Below, piece by piece: positions 27,151 through 35,874 of a DNA stretch of 64,000 bases. The stretch spans positions 128,880-192,879 of the forward strand of contig NZ_BKDJ01000006.1 in the NCBI RefSeq assembly GCF_008580665.1, read 5' to 3'. Within the stretch, counting starts at the first letter, position 1, and each line of letters starts with the position of its first letter. The position numbers and the translations under genes are program-made. Source of the stretch: Zafaria cholistanensis (lineage in GTDB: Bacteria; Actinomycetota; Actinomycetes; Actinomycetales; Micrococcaceae). The notes under the pieces are model-generated. The model ran no database searches, was not told where the DNA came from, and saw only the letters and a list, made by a program, of their open reading frames with translations.

Positions 27151-27179
27151 AGTTTAGGCAATCCTAAGTTATCTGTCTA
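27151..27179 (-). promoter_or_regulatory. Promoter with DtxR/IdeR-like iron box upstream of ABC-MFS operon
   Basis: On the minus strand TAGACA (27174-27179) and TAAACT (27151-27156) form a -35/-10 pair with exactly 17 bases between them. Between and overlapping them on the plus strand lies TTAGGCAATCCTAA (27154-27167): TTAGG and CCTAA separated by 4 bases, the same half-site geometry as the start of the consensus iron box TTAGGTTAGCCTAACCTAA. Extending it gives about 13 of 19 matches by eye. A repressor bound here would block RNA polymerase, so repression under iron sufficiency is the natural inference. Confidence 0.65.
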
Positions 27180-27590
27180 TTCGTGCCGGAAAAGGGACGT
27201 AATCCGGACATGGTGCCGGGGGCTGAAGCGGGAGCGCCGAAACGGTGGTCCGTCCTGCCGCAGATCGGCATGATGGACCCCTCCGCGGCCCCCTGCGCAC
27301 CTTCCGGGGTTTCCCTGGCGCGCATGGATCCGGCCTTCCCCGCCGTATGTGTTTGCCGTGTCATGTTTCGCCGTATTGCGCCGGATCCGGGGATGCGCCT
27401 TTTTGCCGGAGCCCCGCCACCGCAGCCTTGACGGGCGCTCTTATCCACATCCGGCCCGCCGTTCATGACGCGCCTTCATATGACGTGCACCACACAGCCT
27501 TGCCTCCGGGGGCCGTATCCGGCCAGCCTTGGCACACTCGTCTTTTCCCCAGCGCTTATCGGCGCGTGCCCCAAAGAAGGAGCACCACCC
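27180..27590. other. Non-coding interval between iron-boxed operon and PEP synthase
   Basis: About 410 bases without a convincing gene. Short open frames here have no ribosome site and unnatural composition. The interval must carry the ppsA promoter; TTGACG at 27428-27433 and TTGGCA near 27529 are possible -35 elements, but neither has a clear -10 partner. AAGAAGGAG at about 27575 is the ppsA ribosome site. Confidence 0.5.
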
Positions 27591-29993
27591 ATGACCGATG
27601 TTCTTTGGTTTTCCGAACTAGGCTTGACCGACCTCGACCGGGTCGGGGGCAAGAACGCTTCCCTCGGAGAGATGGTCCGCAACCTCGCCTCGGCGGGGGT
27701 CAGGGTCCCGGACGGTTTTGCCACGACGGCTGACGCCTACCGGCGTTTCCTCAGTGAGTCCGGCCTCGATGCCCGGATCGCCGCGATCCTTGAGGACCTG
27801 GACAGCGATGACGTGACGGCCCTGGCCTTGGCCGGAACGCTGATCCGCGACCTGATCCGCCAGGCCCCGTTCCCGACCGGTTTCGAGGAGCAGATCCGAG
27901 CCGCTTACGGCCGCCTGGCCGACGGCCACGACGGAGACATGTCCTGGGCAGTGCGCTCCAGCGCCACGGCCGAAGACCTGCCCGATGCCTCCTTCGCCGG
28001 CCAGCAGGAGACGTTCCTGAACATCAGGGGCGTGGAGAATGTCCTGCACGCCATCAAGGACGTTTTTGCCTCCCTCTACAACGACCGGGCCATCGCGTAC
28101 CGGGTCCACCATGGGTTCACGCACTCCGAAGTGGCCCTGTCGGCTGGCATCCAGCGCATGGTCCGCTCCGACATCGGCGCATCCGGCGTGATGTTCACCA
28201 TGGATACCGAGTCCGGCTTCACCGACGCGGTGTTCATCACCTCCTCCTACGGCCTGGGCGAGGCCGTAGTCCAGGGCGCAGTGAATCCCGACGAGTTCTA
28301 CGTGCACAAGCCTGCCCTGGCTGCCGGCCGGCCGGCCGTGCTCAAGCGGGGCCTGGGCGAAAAAGCGGTGCAGATGACCTACACCGACTCCCGCGAGGTA
28401 GGCAAGACCGTCGATTTCGTGCCCGTGCCTGTCCGGCAGCGCCGCCGCTTCAGCCTGACCGACGCTGAAGTCGAGCAGTTGGCCCGGCACGCGATGGCCA
28501 TCGAGGCACACTACGGCCGCCCCATGGACATCGAGTGGGGCAAGGACGGGCTGGACGGGGAGCTGTACATCCTGCAGGCCCGTCCCGAGACCGTCGAGTC
28601 CCGCAGGAACACCGGGGTGATCTCCCGCTACACGCTCAACGAGCGCTCCCGGGTCCTGGCCGAGGGCCGGGCCATCGGCCAGCGCATCGGCGCCGGCCAG
28701 GTGCGCGTGCTGGCCTCGATCGACCAGATGGCCTCGTTCCAGGCCGGCGACGTCCTGGTGGCGAACATGACCGACCCGGACTGGGAACCGATCATGAAGA
28801 AGGCTGCCGCCATCGTCACCGACCGTGGCGGGCGCACCTGCCACGCGGCCATCATTGCCCGGGAACTGGGCATCCCGGCCGTGGTCGGCACCGGCAACGC
28901 GTCCCAAGTCCTGGCCGACGGCGCACCGGTGACCGTCTCCTGCGCCGAGGGTGAGGCGGGCCTGGTGTACGAGGGGCTGCTGGACTACACGCTGCAGGAG
29001 ACCACTTTGGACACGATGCCGGAGGCGCCGGTCAGGATCATGATGAATGTCGGGACCCCCGAGCAGGCCTTCGGCTTCGCGCGCCTGCCGCACCACGGCG
29101 TCGGGCTGGCCCGGCTGGAATTCATCATCAACCGCCAGATCGGCATCCACCCCAACGCCCTGTTGGCCCTGGCCGGCGAGATCGAACGTCCCACCGCGCT
29201 TTCGGACTACACCGAGCGGCAAATCCAGGAAAGGATTGCCGCCTACGACGGCCCGCGGGACTTCTACGTGAAGCGCCTGGCCGAGGGCATTTCCACCCTC
29301 GCCGCCGCCTTCGCCCCGGAGCCGGTCATCATCCGGCTTTCGGACTTCAAGTCCAACGAGTACGCCAACCTGCTCGGCGGTCCCGCCTTCGAGCCGGCCG
29401 AAGAGAACCCGATGATCGGCTACCGCGGGGCCTCGCGGTACCTCTCGGACTCGTTCCGCCAGGCGTTTGAGCTCGAGTGCGAGGCCCTGAAGTTCGCCCG
29501 CAACGAGATGGGCCTGTCCAACATCAAGGTCATGGTTCCGTTCGTGCGCACCCTGGAGGAAGCACGCGGCGTAACCGAGCTGCTGGCCGCCAACGGCCTG
29601 CGCCGTGGCGAGGACGGGCTGGAGATCGTCATGATGTGCGAGCTGCCGGCCAACGCCCTGCTGGCCGATGAGTTCCTGGAGTACTTCGACGGCTTCTCCA
29701 TCGGCTCCAACGACCTGACCCAGCTCACCCTAGGCCTGGACCGGGACTCGGCACTTGTCGCGGGCGGGTTCGACGAGCGCAACCCGGCGGTCACCAAGCT
29801 CCTGGAAATGGCCATTGCCGCCTGCCGCGCCCGCGGCAAGTACGTGGGCATCTGCGGCCAGGGCCCCAGCGACCACCCGGACTTCGCCGAATGGCTGCTG
29901 GAGCAGGGAATCAACTCCATCTCGCTGAACCCCGACGCCGTGACCGACACCTGGATGCGCCTGGCCAAGAGCGCCAAGCGCTCCGCGGTCTGA
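27591..29993 (+). CDS. ppsA: Phosphoenolpyruvate synthase (pyruvate, water dikinase)
   Basis: Makes PEP from pyruvate and ATP for gluconeogenesis. The 800 residues show the usual order: N-terminal ATP-grasp domain ([43 protein letters not shown]), swivelling phosphohistidine domain ([21 protein letters not shown], catalytic His), and C-terminal PEP/pyruvate barrel ([33 protein letters not shown] and [21 protein letters not shown] with the catalytic Cys in CGQ). The start ATG 27591 has AAGAAGGAG upstream; an in-frame ATG at 27465 lacks support. The next gene encodes its regulatory kinase/phosphorylase, so the activity is probably controlled post-translationally. Confidence 0.96.
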   Translation: MTDVLWFSELGLTDLDRVGGKNASLGEMVRNLASAGVRVPDGFATTADAYRRFLSESGLDARIAAILEDLDSDDVTALALAGTLIRDLIRQAPFPTGFEEQIRAAYGRLADGHDGDMSWAVRSSATAEDLPDASFAGQQETFLNIRGVENVLHAIKDVFASLYNDRAIAYRVHHGFTHSEVALSAGIQRMVRSDIGASGVMFTMDTESGFTDAVFITSSYGLGEAVVQGAVNPDEFYVHKPALAAGRPAVLKRGLGEKAVQMTYTDSREVGKTVDFVPVPVRQRRRFSLTDAEVEQLARHAMAIEAHYGRPMDIEWGKDGLDGELYILQARPETVESRRNTGVISRYTLNERSRVLAEGRAIGQRIGAGQVRVLASIDQMASFQAGDVLVANMTDPDWEPIMKKAAAIVTDRGGRTCHAAIIARELGIPAVVGTGNASQVLADGAPVTVSCAEGEAGLVYEGLLDYTLQETTLDTMPEAPVRIMMNVGTPEQAFGFARLPHHGVGLARLEFIINRQIGIHPNALLALAGEIERPTALSDYTERQIQERIAAYDGPRDFYVKRLAEGISTLAAAFAPEPVIIRLSDFKSNEYANLLGGPAFEPAEENPMIGYRGASRYLSDSFRQAFELECEALKFARNEMGLSNIKVMVPFVRTLEEARGVTELLAANGLRRGEDGLEIVMMCELPANALLADEFLEYFDGFSIGSNDLTQLTLGLDRDSALVAGGFDERNPAVTKLLEMAIAACRARGKYVGICGQGPSDHPDFAEWLLEQGINSISLNPDAVTDTWMRLAKSAKRSAV

Positions 29994-30045
29994 GCATGAG
30001 CCTGAGCATGGGCGCGCCAGCAGTGCCGCGCAGGACCCTGCCGCG

Positions 30046-30891
30046 GTGACCACGGCACATGGCGGGAAAACCGCGGGGGCGGAGCATGCGCCCGCCCCCG
30101 TGGTTTTCTTCCTCTCCGACAGCACCGGCATCACTGCCGAGACCCTGGGCAACACCCTGTTGACCCAGTTTCCCGGGCAGCGGCTGGAGCGGCGCACCAT
30201 CCCCTTCATCACCACCGAGGAGCAGGCGCGGGAGGTCGTCGCCGTCATCGACCGCCTCGCCGCCGCGGGTCCGCGGCCGATCGTCTTCTCGACCGCCGTC
30301 AGCCAGGACGTCCGCGCGATCCTGTCGCGCAGCAGCGGGCACTTCGTGGACCTGTTCGGCGCCCACATCGCCCAACTGGAGCATGCCCTGCACGCCACGG
30401 CCAGCGGCGAACCGGGCAAGGCCCACGGTGTCGGCGACGCCATCCGCTACCAGTCCCGCATGACCGCCGTCGAGTACGCCATCGAGCACGACGACGGACA
30501 GTCCATCCGCGCCCTCGGGCGCGCGGACCTGATCCTCATCGCCCCCTCCCGGTGCGGCAAGACTCCGACGGCCATGTACCTGGCCCTGCAACACGGGATC
30601 CTGGCCGCCAACTTCCCCCTGATCGAGGAGGACTTCGCCCGCCGTGAACTGCCGGAGCCGCTCCGGCCCTTCATCCACAAGTGCTTCGGGCTGATCTCCC
30701 AGCCGGTCAGGCTGAGCCAGGTACGCCAGGAACGCCGTCCCGGCACCACCTACGCCTCAATGGCCCAATGCAGTTACGAACTGCGCAACGCCGAAGAGAT
30801 GTACCGGTTCAACCGGGTGCCGTACGTGAACTCCGCATCCATGTCGGTCGAGGAAATCTCCGCCACCATCCTCCAGCGGATGCAATTGTAG
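30046..30891 (+). CDS. ppsR: PEP synthase regulatory protein (DUF299 kinase/pyrophosphorylase)
   Basis: A 281-residue bifunctional regulator that inactivates PEP synthase by ADP-dependent phosphorylation of a threonine near the catalytic histidine and reactivates it by Pi-dependent phosphorolysis. Family features are the opening VFFLSDSTGITAETLGNTLL, YQSRMTAVEYAIEHDDG, the P-loop IAPSRCGKTPTAMYLA and the C-terminal MYRFNRVPYVNSASMSVEEISA. The start is GTG 30046; the first 15 residues are a flexible extension. Placement 52 bases after ppsA matches the known pairing of PPSR with its target enzyme. The target in this genome could also include a PPDK if present elsewhere. Confidence 0.94.
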   Translation: MTTAHGGKTAGAEHAPAPVVFFLSDSTGITAETLGNTLLTQFPGQRLERRTIPFITTEEQAREVVAVIDRLAAAGPRPIVFSTAVSQDVRAILSRSSGHFVDLFGAHIAQLEHALHATASGEPGKAHGVGDAIRYQSRMTAVEYAIEHDDGQSIRALGRADLILIAPSRCGKTPTAMYLALQHGILAANFPLIEEDFARRELPEPLRPFIHKCFGLISQPVRLSQVRQERRPGTTYASMAQCSYELRNAEEMYRFNRVPYVNSASMSVEEISATILQRMQL

Positions 30892-30919
30892 GTATTTGCG
30901 CCTGGGGCCAACCCTCCGC

Positions 30920-30970
30920 GGCTACCTTCCCTCTGCGGCTACCTTCCCTCTGCGGCTACCTTCCCTCTGC
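30920..30970. repeat. Three tandem 17-bp units over the 3' end of the Lrp gene
   Basis: GGCTACCTTCCCTCTGC is repeated three times without change (30920-30936, 30937-30953, 30954-30970), preceded by a partial degenerate copy. On the minus strand each unit reads GCAGAGGGAAGGTAG then CC, so each carries the last codons and the TAG stop of the Lrp gene. The first unit on that strand (30954-30970) is the one used by the gene. Confidence 0.92.
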
Positions 30971-31429
30971 GGCCTGGCGCAGCAGATCCGTGAGCCGCAG
31001 CGGCATGACCTCCCGCAGGGCGATTGAGGTGTTGGTGCGCAGCACGCCGGGAATCTCCAGCATCAGGTTCGTGATGCGGTGCAGGTCGGCGGTGTCCCGG
31101 GCCACCACCCGAAGGAGGAGGTCGGCGTCCCCGGTGGTGGAGTGGATTTCGATAATCTCCGGGATCTTCCGCAGCTCCGCCAGCGCCGCGTCCCCCGAGC
31201 CCTGGCGGATGGCGAGTTCGACGAAGGCGGTGAGGTCATAGCCCAGCGCCCGGGGATCCACCCGGCGGCTGAACGGCTGGAGGGCACCGCCCTCGGTGAG
31301 GCGCCGCAGACGCGCCTGCACCGTGTTTCGGGCGACCCCAAGGGTTTGGGAGAGGGCGAGGACGGTCGCCGAGGGGTCCCGGTCCAGAGCCAGGAGTAGG
31401 CGCGCATCCAGGGCGTCAAGACGGTACAC
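30956..31429 (-). CDS. Lrp/AsnC family transcriptional regulator
   Basis: A 157-residue regulator. Residues 1-60 form an AsnC-type winged helix-turn-helix (LDALDARLLLALDRDPSATV, TLGVARNTVQARLRRL), and residues 65-145 form the RAM ligand-binding domain (VELAIRQGSGDAALAEL, IPEIIEIHSTTGDADLLLRVVA). GTG 31429 was chosen because the family fold begins there; the frame stays open far upstream but runs antisense into the aminotransferase gene and is not real. The gene is divergent from the aminotransferase, so it probably senses an amino acid and controls that gene pair. Its last codons are copied in the 17-bp tandem repeat. Confidence 0.9.
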   Translation of the reverse strand: MYRLDALDARLLLALDRDPSATVLALSQTLGVARNTVQARLRRLTEGGALQPFSRRVDPRALGYDLTAFVELAIRQGSGDAALAELRKIPEIIEIHSTTGDADLLLRVVARDTADLHRITNLMLEIPGVLRTNTSIALREVMPLRLTDLLRQAAEGR

Positions 31430-31612
31430 ACTGAGCAGAATGCCACGAAAAAGGAAAGCCGTTGAGCATCCATCGCATTCTGGAGGAAGTGTGTTGCGCG
31501 TCTCATCCTTCCGGGCCAAGGATCGTAACCGCGCGGCACACCCTGGTGGCCGCGCCCCGGCAGGGCCTGTAAATCCATGGGCCGGGCCCCAAGACCCCAG
31601 GAAGGACCCTCC

Positions 31613-32740
31613 ATGACGACCACTGGCTCCGCCCGCACACCCACTCCCGCCCGCATCGCGGAGTCCGGCGGACCGGCCCTGCGGGAGGTGGTGTCCCGGC
31701 TGCCCGGCTACGTGGCCGGCCGCCGGGCGGCCAGCGTCCTGACAGCCGCGCTGGCCTCCAACGAAAGCCACGAAGAGCCGCTGCCCTCGGTCCTGGAGGC
31801 GGTCCTCCAAGGTGCGGGGGGCATCAACCGCTACCCGGACATTGCCGCCGTCGGGCTGCGGGAACGGATCGCGGCCTTCGTGGAGGCCGACGCCGCGGAG
31901 GTCGCGGTGGGGCCGGGCAGCGTGGGCGTGCTGCAGCAGATCCTCGCCGCCACTTGCGGACCGGGGGATGAGGTGGTGTTCGCCTGGCGATCCTTCGAGG
32001 CGTACCCCATCCTGGTCTCCCTCACGGGCGCGACCCCCGTGCCGGTGCCGCTGGGGTCGGACGAGGGGCACGACCTGGAGGCGATGCTGGGAGCGGTGAC
32101 GGAGCGGACGCGGGTGGTGATGGTCTGCTCGCCGAACAATCCCACCGGGGTGGCCGTACGCCACGACGCGCTGGCCCGCTTCGTGGCGGCGGTTCCCTCC
32201 AGCGTGCTGGTGCTGGTCGACGAGGCGTACGTCGAGTACGTCGGCGACGACGCCGGCCGGCTCGACGCCCTGGGGCTCTTCCGGGCCCACGCCAACGTCT
32301 GCGTACTGCGCACCTTCTCCAAGGCCTACGGTCTGGCGGGGCTGCGCGTGGGCTATGCGGTGGCACACCGCCCGCTCGCCGAAGGCCTGCGCCGCGTCGC
32401 CCTTCCGTTCGGCGTCAATTCCCTGGCGCAGCGGGCAGCGATTGCGTCCCTGGACGCCGCGGAAGAGGTCCGGGAGCGGGCTGCCGCGGTGGGGCGGGAA
32501 CGCCGCCGCGTCACCGGCGCGCTGCGGCAGGCCGGATGGGACGTTCCGGAGAGCCGGGCGAACTTCATTTGGCTGCGGGCGGAGGACCGGTTGCGCTCCG
32601 CCCTCGCGGAGGCCTTCGACCGGGCCGATGTGCTGGTGCGCGCCTACGACGGCGACGGCATCCGGATCACCCTGGCCGACCCGGAAACCAACGGGCGGGT
32701 CCTTGCGATCCTGGGCGACCGTTCGGCCTTCCCCGCCTGA
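31613..32740 (+). CDS. Aminotransferase of the HisC/aromatic aminotransferase group
   Basis: A 375-residue class I/II PLP enzyme. Motifs: VAVGPGSVGVLQQI, VVMVCSPNNPTGVAV (binding Asn), LVLVDEAYVEYVG (Asp and Tyr contacting PLP) and VLRTFSKAYGLAGLRVGYAV (Schiff-base Lys), with C-terminal substrate Arg in GIRITLADPETN. The sequence type fits histidinol-phosphate or aromatic amino acid aminotransferases; no his genes adjoin, and the next gene encodes a 2-oxo acid decarboxylase-like enzyme, so transamination of an aromatic or branched amino acid is the better guess. Start ATG 31613 has GGAAGGA upstream. It diverges from an Lrp regulator. Confidence 0.88.
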   Translation: MTTTGSARTPTPARIAESGGPALREVVSRLPGYVAGRRAASVLTAALASNESHEEPLPSVLEAVLQGAGGINRYPDIAAVGLRERIAAFVEADAAEVAVGPGSVGVLQQILAATCGPGDEVVFAWRSFEAYPILVSLTGATPVPVPLGSDEGHDLEAMLGAVTERTRVVMVCSPNNPTGVAVRHDALARFVAAVPSSVLVLVDEAYVEYVGDDAGRLDALGLFRAHANVCVLRTFSKAYGLAGLRVGYAVAHRPLAEGLRRVALPFGVNSLAQRAAIASLDAAEEVRERAAAVGRERRRVTGALRQAGWDVPESRANFIWLRAEDRLRSALAEAFDRADVLVRAYDGDGIRITLADPETNGRVLAILGDRSAFPA

Positions 32741-32825
32741 CGGCGTCCCCTCCCGCGCGGGTCCCTCAGGGACTGCCCGCTTCCCCGACCCCCAACCCCC
32801 GACCCCCTGCCCGAAAGGACCCCCA

Positions 32826-34514
32826 GTGGCCAACGCACCCCTGTCCCAGACCGTCTCCACCGCCGTGGCGGAGGTGATCGCCGAGCGTGCCGAACACCTG
32901 TTTGGGCTGATGGGCAACGGCAACGCCCACGTCATCAGCCACCTCACCCGGGCAGGGTTCCCCTTCACGTCCGCCCGGCACGAGGCCGCCACGGTTGCCA
33001 TGGCGGATGCCTGGCACCGCGCCACCGGGAAGGTCGGCGTGGCCACGGCCACCTACGGGGCCGGGTTCACGAACACATACACGGCCCTGGCCGAGGCGAG
33101 GCTGGCCCGGGTCCCCCTGGTGCTGGTGGTGGGGGATGCGCCCAGCAGCGGACCGCGCGCCTTCGACATCGACCAGTCCGCCGCCGCGGCGGCCCTGGGC
33201 GTCACGACGCTGGTGGCCGGCCCGGAGAATGCGGTGGCGATTGCGCACCGGGCCTTCGACCTGGCCTTCCACACCGTCCAGCCGGTGGTGCTGGCGATCC
33301 CGTACGACCACGCCACCGCTCCGCTGAGCGGGGACGTCCCGGCCGGGGAGCTGCCCCCGCTGCCGCCCAAGCCGGCCCGGTCCGTCCCGGCGGAGGAGCT
33401 CGGCCGCGTCGCCTCCCTCCTGCGCGCCGCCGAACGGCCCCTGGTCCTGGCCGGCCGCGGGGTGCTCCTGGGCCACGCCGAGGCGGCGCTCAAGGACGTC
33501 GGTGACCGCTTGGGCGCCCTGTTCATGACCTCGGTAATGGCCGCGAACGTCGTCGGCTCCCCGTGGAACCTGGGCATCGCCGGCGGGTTCACCCGGGCCC
33601 ACCGGCTCGAGCTCGCCCGGCAGGCCGACGTCGTGCTGGTGGCAGGGGCCTCGCTGAACGCTTTCCAGTCCCGCTACGGGACCCTTTTCGCCCCGGGAAC
33701 ACGCGTAATACGCGTCGACAACGAGCCGGATTCGGGACATCCCCAGGTCACCGACTATGTCCGCGCGGACCTGGATCCGTTCCTGCGGGACCTCGCCGCC
33801 CTCCTCCCCACGGGGGCCGGGGACGGGGCCGGCGGCGGGGGGACCTGGCGGGCCGCTGCCCCGGAGGTGGCCTCCGCGTCCTTCCGCGGCGCCGACCCGA
33901 TCGAGGACCCGGCCGAGTTCGGCGAGGACGGGCGGCTCAATCCGCGCGCGGTGGTCGCGGCCCTCGAGCACATCCTGCCGGCCCAGCGCTCGGTGGTGAT
34001 GGACGGGGGCCACTTCATCGGCTGGGCCCCGATGTACCTCTCGGTTCCGGATCCGCAGGCCATGGTCCTGGTGGGCACCGCATTCCAGACCATCGGGCTG
34101 GGCTTTGGTTCCGCGGCCGGCGTGTCCGCGGCGCGCCCCGAGCGCACCACCGTGTTCTTCTCCGGCGACGGCGGAGGCCTGATGGGGCTGGCCGACTTCG
34201 AAACGTTCCTGCGCACCACCCGGCGCGGGGTGGTCGTGGTGCTCAACGACTCCGCCTACGGCGCGGAGCTGCACCAATACGCCTCGAAGGGGCTGCACGA
34301 GGCGGCCATGCTCATCGACGAGGTCGACTTTGCCGCCGTGGGGCGGGCGCTGGGCGCCGACGGCATCAAGGCCACCTCGCTGGCCGACCTTGCCGTGCTC
34401 GAGGCCTGGCTGGCGACCCACGACACCGGCGTGTTCGTCCTTGACGTCGCCATCTCCCAAAAGGTCGTTGCCGACTTCATGTCCGCCTCCCTCGCCGCCG
34501 GCAGGAAACTCTGA
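32826..34514 (+). CDS. Thiamine-diphosphate enzyme, 2-oxo acid decarboxylase/acetolactate synthase-like
   Basis: A 562-residue ThDP-dependent enzyme. The N-terminal Pyr domain (residues 1-170) has FGLMGNGNAHVISHL and SARHEAATVAMADAWHRATG, containing the activating Glu; the central domain follows. The C-terminal PP domain has the metal/diphosphate motif FFSGDGGGLMGLADFETF, ending VVVLNDSAYGAELHQY about 30 residues later. This architecture is shared by acetolactate synthase, benzoylformate, phenylpyruvate and indolepyruvate decarboxylases. Its position 85 bases after an aminotransferase favours decarboxylation of the matching 2-oxo acid. A GTG start at 32826 is supported by GAAAGGA; the upstream frame lies antisense to nothing useful and shadows the aminotransferase. 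No FAD-binding signature was noticed. Confidence 0.85.
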   Translation: MANAPLSQTVSTAVAEVIAERAEHLFGLMGNGNAHVISHLTRAGFPFTSARHEAATVAMADAWHRATGKVGVATATYGAGFTNTYTALAEARLARVPLVLVVGDAPSSGPRAFDIDQSAAAAALGVTTLVAGPENAVAIAHRAFDLAFHTVQPVVLAIPYDHATAPLSGDVPAGELPPLPPKPARSVPAEELGRVASLLRAAERPLVLAGRGVLLGHAEAALKDVGDRLGALFMTSVMAANVVGSPWNLGIAGGFTRAHRLELARQADVVLVAGASLNAFQSRYGTLFAPGTRVIRVDNEPDSGHPQVTDYVRADLDPFLRDLAALLPTGAGDGAGGGGTWRAAAPEVASASFRGADPIEDPAEFGEDGRLNPRAVVAALEHILPAQRSVVMDGGHFIGWAPMYLSVPDPQAMVLVGTAFQTIGLGFGSAAGVSAARPERTTVFFSGDGGGLMGLADFETFLRTTRRGVVVVLNDSAYGAELHQYASKGLHEAAMLIDEVDFAAVGRALGADGIKATSLADLAVLEAWLATHDTGVFVLDVAISQKVVADFMSASLAAGRKL

Positions 34515-34551
34515 CCTGCGCCCGGCCCGGCCCGGGGATCCCTCCCGCAGG

Positions 34552-35081
34552 GGTGCACTCCTGGGGGCGGGGGCGTGTTGGGGTGGTTAGGTTCTGGTTG
34601 TGCCGTAGATGAATTTTTCGGCGTGGGCGACGGCTTTTTTGAAGGAGTCGTTGCGCAGGGCGGCCTGCCGGGCGTCTGCGGTGTCGCCGGGTTCGACGTA
34701 TTGGGTGAAGCCCGGGTGCAGGACCCAGATGCCTCCGGTGGGTGGGAGGTAGAAGACGGCGAAGGAGCGGTTTTCCCTCTCGTCCTGCCAGACCGGGACG
34801 ACGGCGACGGCTGCGCCGGTGTCCACGTTGATCCATTGGGCCCGGGGCCGGGGCTGGTCCTCGTCGTAGACGCTGGGGTCCAGGAAGGGGGCTGTGCCCG
34901 GGCCCCATTTTTCTTCGAATCTTTCATGGAATACCGGGAAGAGGGTGTCGTCGTACCGGCGCCATCCGGTGTGGCCTTCCCGGTCCTGTCCGCCGAACAT
35001 GTTGCTGCCTCCTACAGCTGGTAGCCGCAAAGATGTGCATTGTGTGGGTGCGGATATTTTAGTCCCGCCGCGGCCGGGACG
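34552..35081. repeat. 530-bp direct repeat, copy A
   Basis: This segment reappears base for base at 37730-38259, offset 3178. It contains one complete small gene with about 35 bases of 3' flank and 80 bases of 5' flank including its ribosome site and probable promoter. There are no terminal inverted repeats, transposase or clear target duplication. The flanks on both sides differ between copies immediately outside the stated limits. Confidence 0.97.
34587..35000 (-). CDS. Conserved hypothetical protein, duplicated (copy A)
   Basis: A 137-residue soluble protein of unknown function, rich in aromatic residues: MFGGQDREGHTGWRRYDDTL, VFHERFEEKWGPG, RAQWINVDTGAAVAVVPVWQ, FAVFYLPPTGGIWVLHPGF and AHAEKFIYG. 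No catalytic motif, signal peptide or membrane segment. Start ATG 35000 is set by GGAGG 6 bases upstream. Codon use is less GC-biased than its neighbours (several AAA, ATT and an AGA), which may point to acquisition. An identical gene lies at 37765-38178. The pair brackets hemerythrin, CsbD and SelO genes. Confidence 0.8.
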   Translation of the reverse strand: MFGGQDREGHTGWRRYDDTLFPVFHERFEEKWGPGTAPFLDPSVYDEDQPRPRAQWINVDTGAAVAVVPVWQDERENRSFAVFYLPPTGGIWVLHPGFTQYVEPGDTADARQAALRNDSFKKAVAHAEKFIYGTTRT

Positions 35082-35092
35082 GCCCGTTTCCC

Positions 35093-35662
35093 CTAGCCGG
35101 TGTGGCGGCCGGTGAGCTTGTCGCGCAGCCGGTCCACCATGCCGACGCCGGCCCCGACCGTCTTGTGGAAGAGCTCCGAATGCGGGGCGTGGGGATGCGG
35201 GCGGGTGGGAGCGAGTTTCTTGGCATGCTCGACCTTTTCGCCCAAGGAGACGAGTTCGCCGGCGGGGATGTGGGTCCGCAGTTGCGGGAACTGCTCCGTC
35301 TCCTCGTCGTTGGCGTGGTGGCGCAGCGTCTCTTCCAGCTTGTGGACCAGTTCCATGAACACGGGATCCGATCCATCGGCGTCCTCCAGGCCCTTCATGA
35401 GCTGGACGATCTCGCCGTGTTCCTTCTTGTCGTGCTCCACCTTCTCGGCCCCGTCGGGTACGTGCTTTTTCACGGCCGGATAGACGAACATCTCCTCGGC
35501 CACGGCATGGCGCATGACCTCGGCAATCAACGTGTCAGCCAGGTCCCTCCGCTCGGCCGGGTCCGGGGCCGCCTTGATCCGGGCGAGCAGTTCGATCATG
35601 TCCTGGTGGTCGGCGGTGAGGATGTCAACGACATCCCGGCCGGCTGCAGGGGTCTCGGTCAT
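35093..35662 (-). CDS. Hemerythrin HHE domain protein
   Basis: A 189-residue cytoplasmic four-helix-bundle protein with the spaced His/Glu ligands of a non-haem di-iron site: [51 protein letters not shown] and [19 protein letters not shown]. Such proteins bind oxygen or NO or act in iron and oxidative-stress handling; this member is untested. A His/Pro-rich tail ([15 protein letters not shown]) follows the domain. ATG 35662 was chosen for AAAAGGAGCG upstream. Upstream DNA at about 35675-35710 holds three imperfect copies of CCAAAAGGCACA (minus strand). Confidence 0.9.
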   Translation of the reverse strand: MTETPAAGRDVVDILTADHQDMIELLARIKAAPDPAERRDLADTLIAEVMRHAVAEEMFVYPAVKKHVPDGAEKVEHDKKEHGEIVQLMKGLEDADGSDPVFMELVHKLEETLRHHANDEETEQFPQLRTHIPAGELVSLGEKVEHAKKLAPTRPHPHAPHSELFHKTVGAGVGMVDRLRDKLTGRHTG

Positions 35663-35818
35663 CGGTCGCTCCTTTTGACATGTGCCTTTTGGTGTGTGTC
35701 TTTTGGCGTGTACCTGCGGGCGGGTGCCCGGGGCTGGAAACGGACTTCCGTTCAGGTCCGCCAGGACCTGCCTTCGGGCGCGGCGCACCTGCCGGCGGAC
35801 CGTGCGGCCCCGCCGGCT

Positions 35819-35854
35819 CCCACAGGTCCGGCAGTTGGCTGCCGGACCTGTGGG
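35819..35854 (-). terminator. Perfect 16-bp hairpin after the CsbD gene
   Basis: Arms 35819-35834 and 35839-35854 (CCCACAGGTCCGGCAG and its complement) close on a TTGG tetraloop, 20 bases beyond the CsbD stop on the minus strand. It separates that gene from the hemerythrin gene. Confidence 0.75.
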
Positions 35855-35874
35855 CGCGCGGTTGGGGTGGGCGG

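Noticed and set aside
27527..27556. Sigma-54-like TTGGCAC element before ppsA
   Set aside because: The -12 part does not fit and actinobacteria generally lack sigma-54.
30920..30970. CRISPR array
   Set aside because: The units are contiguous 17-mers without spacers, and no cas genes are present.
30956..33052. A 698-codon minus-strand open frame spanning the aminotransferase region
   Set aside because: Only its last 157 codons (Lrp) look like a protein. The rest is antisense to the aminotransferase gene, which has full motifs and a ribosome site; long antisense frames are common at this GC content.
32826..34514. Biosynthetic acetolactate synthase large subunit (ilvB)
   Set aside because: No ilvN or ilvC follows, the context is an Lrp-divergent aminotransferase, and I noticed no FAD-binding signature; kept as a general ThDP enzyme.
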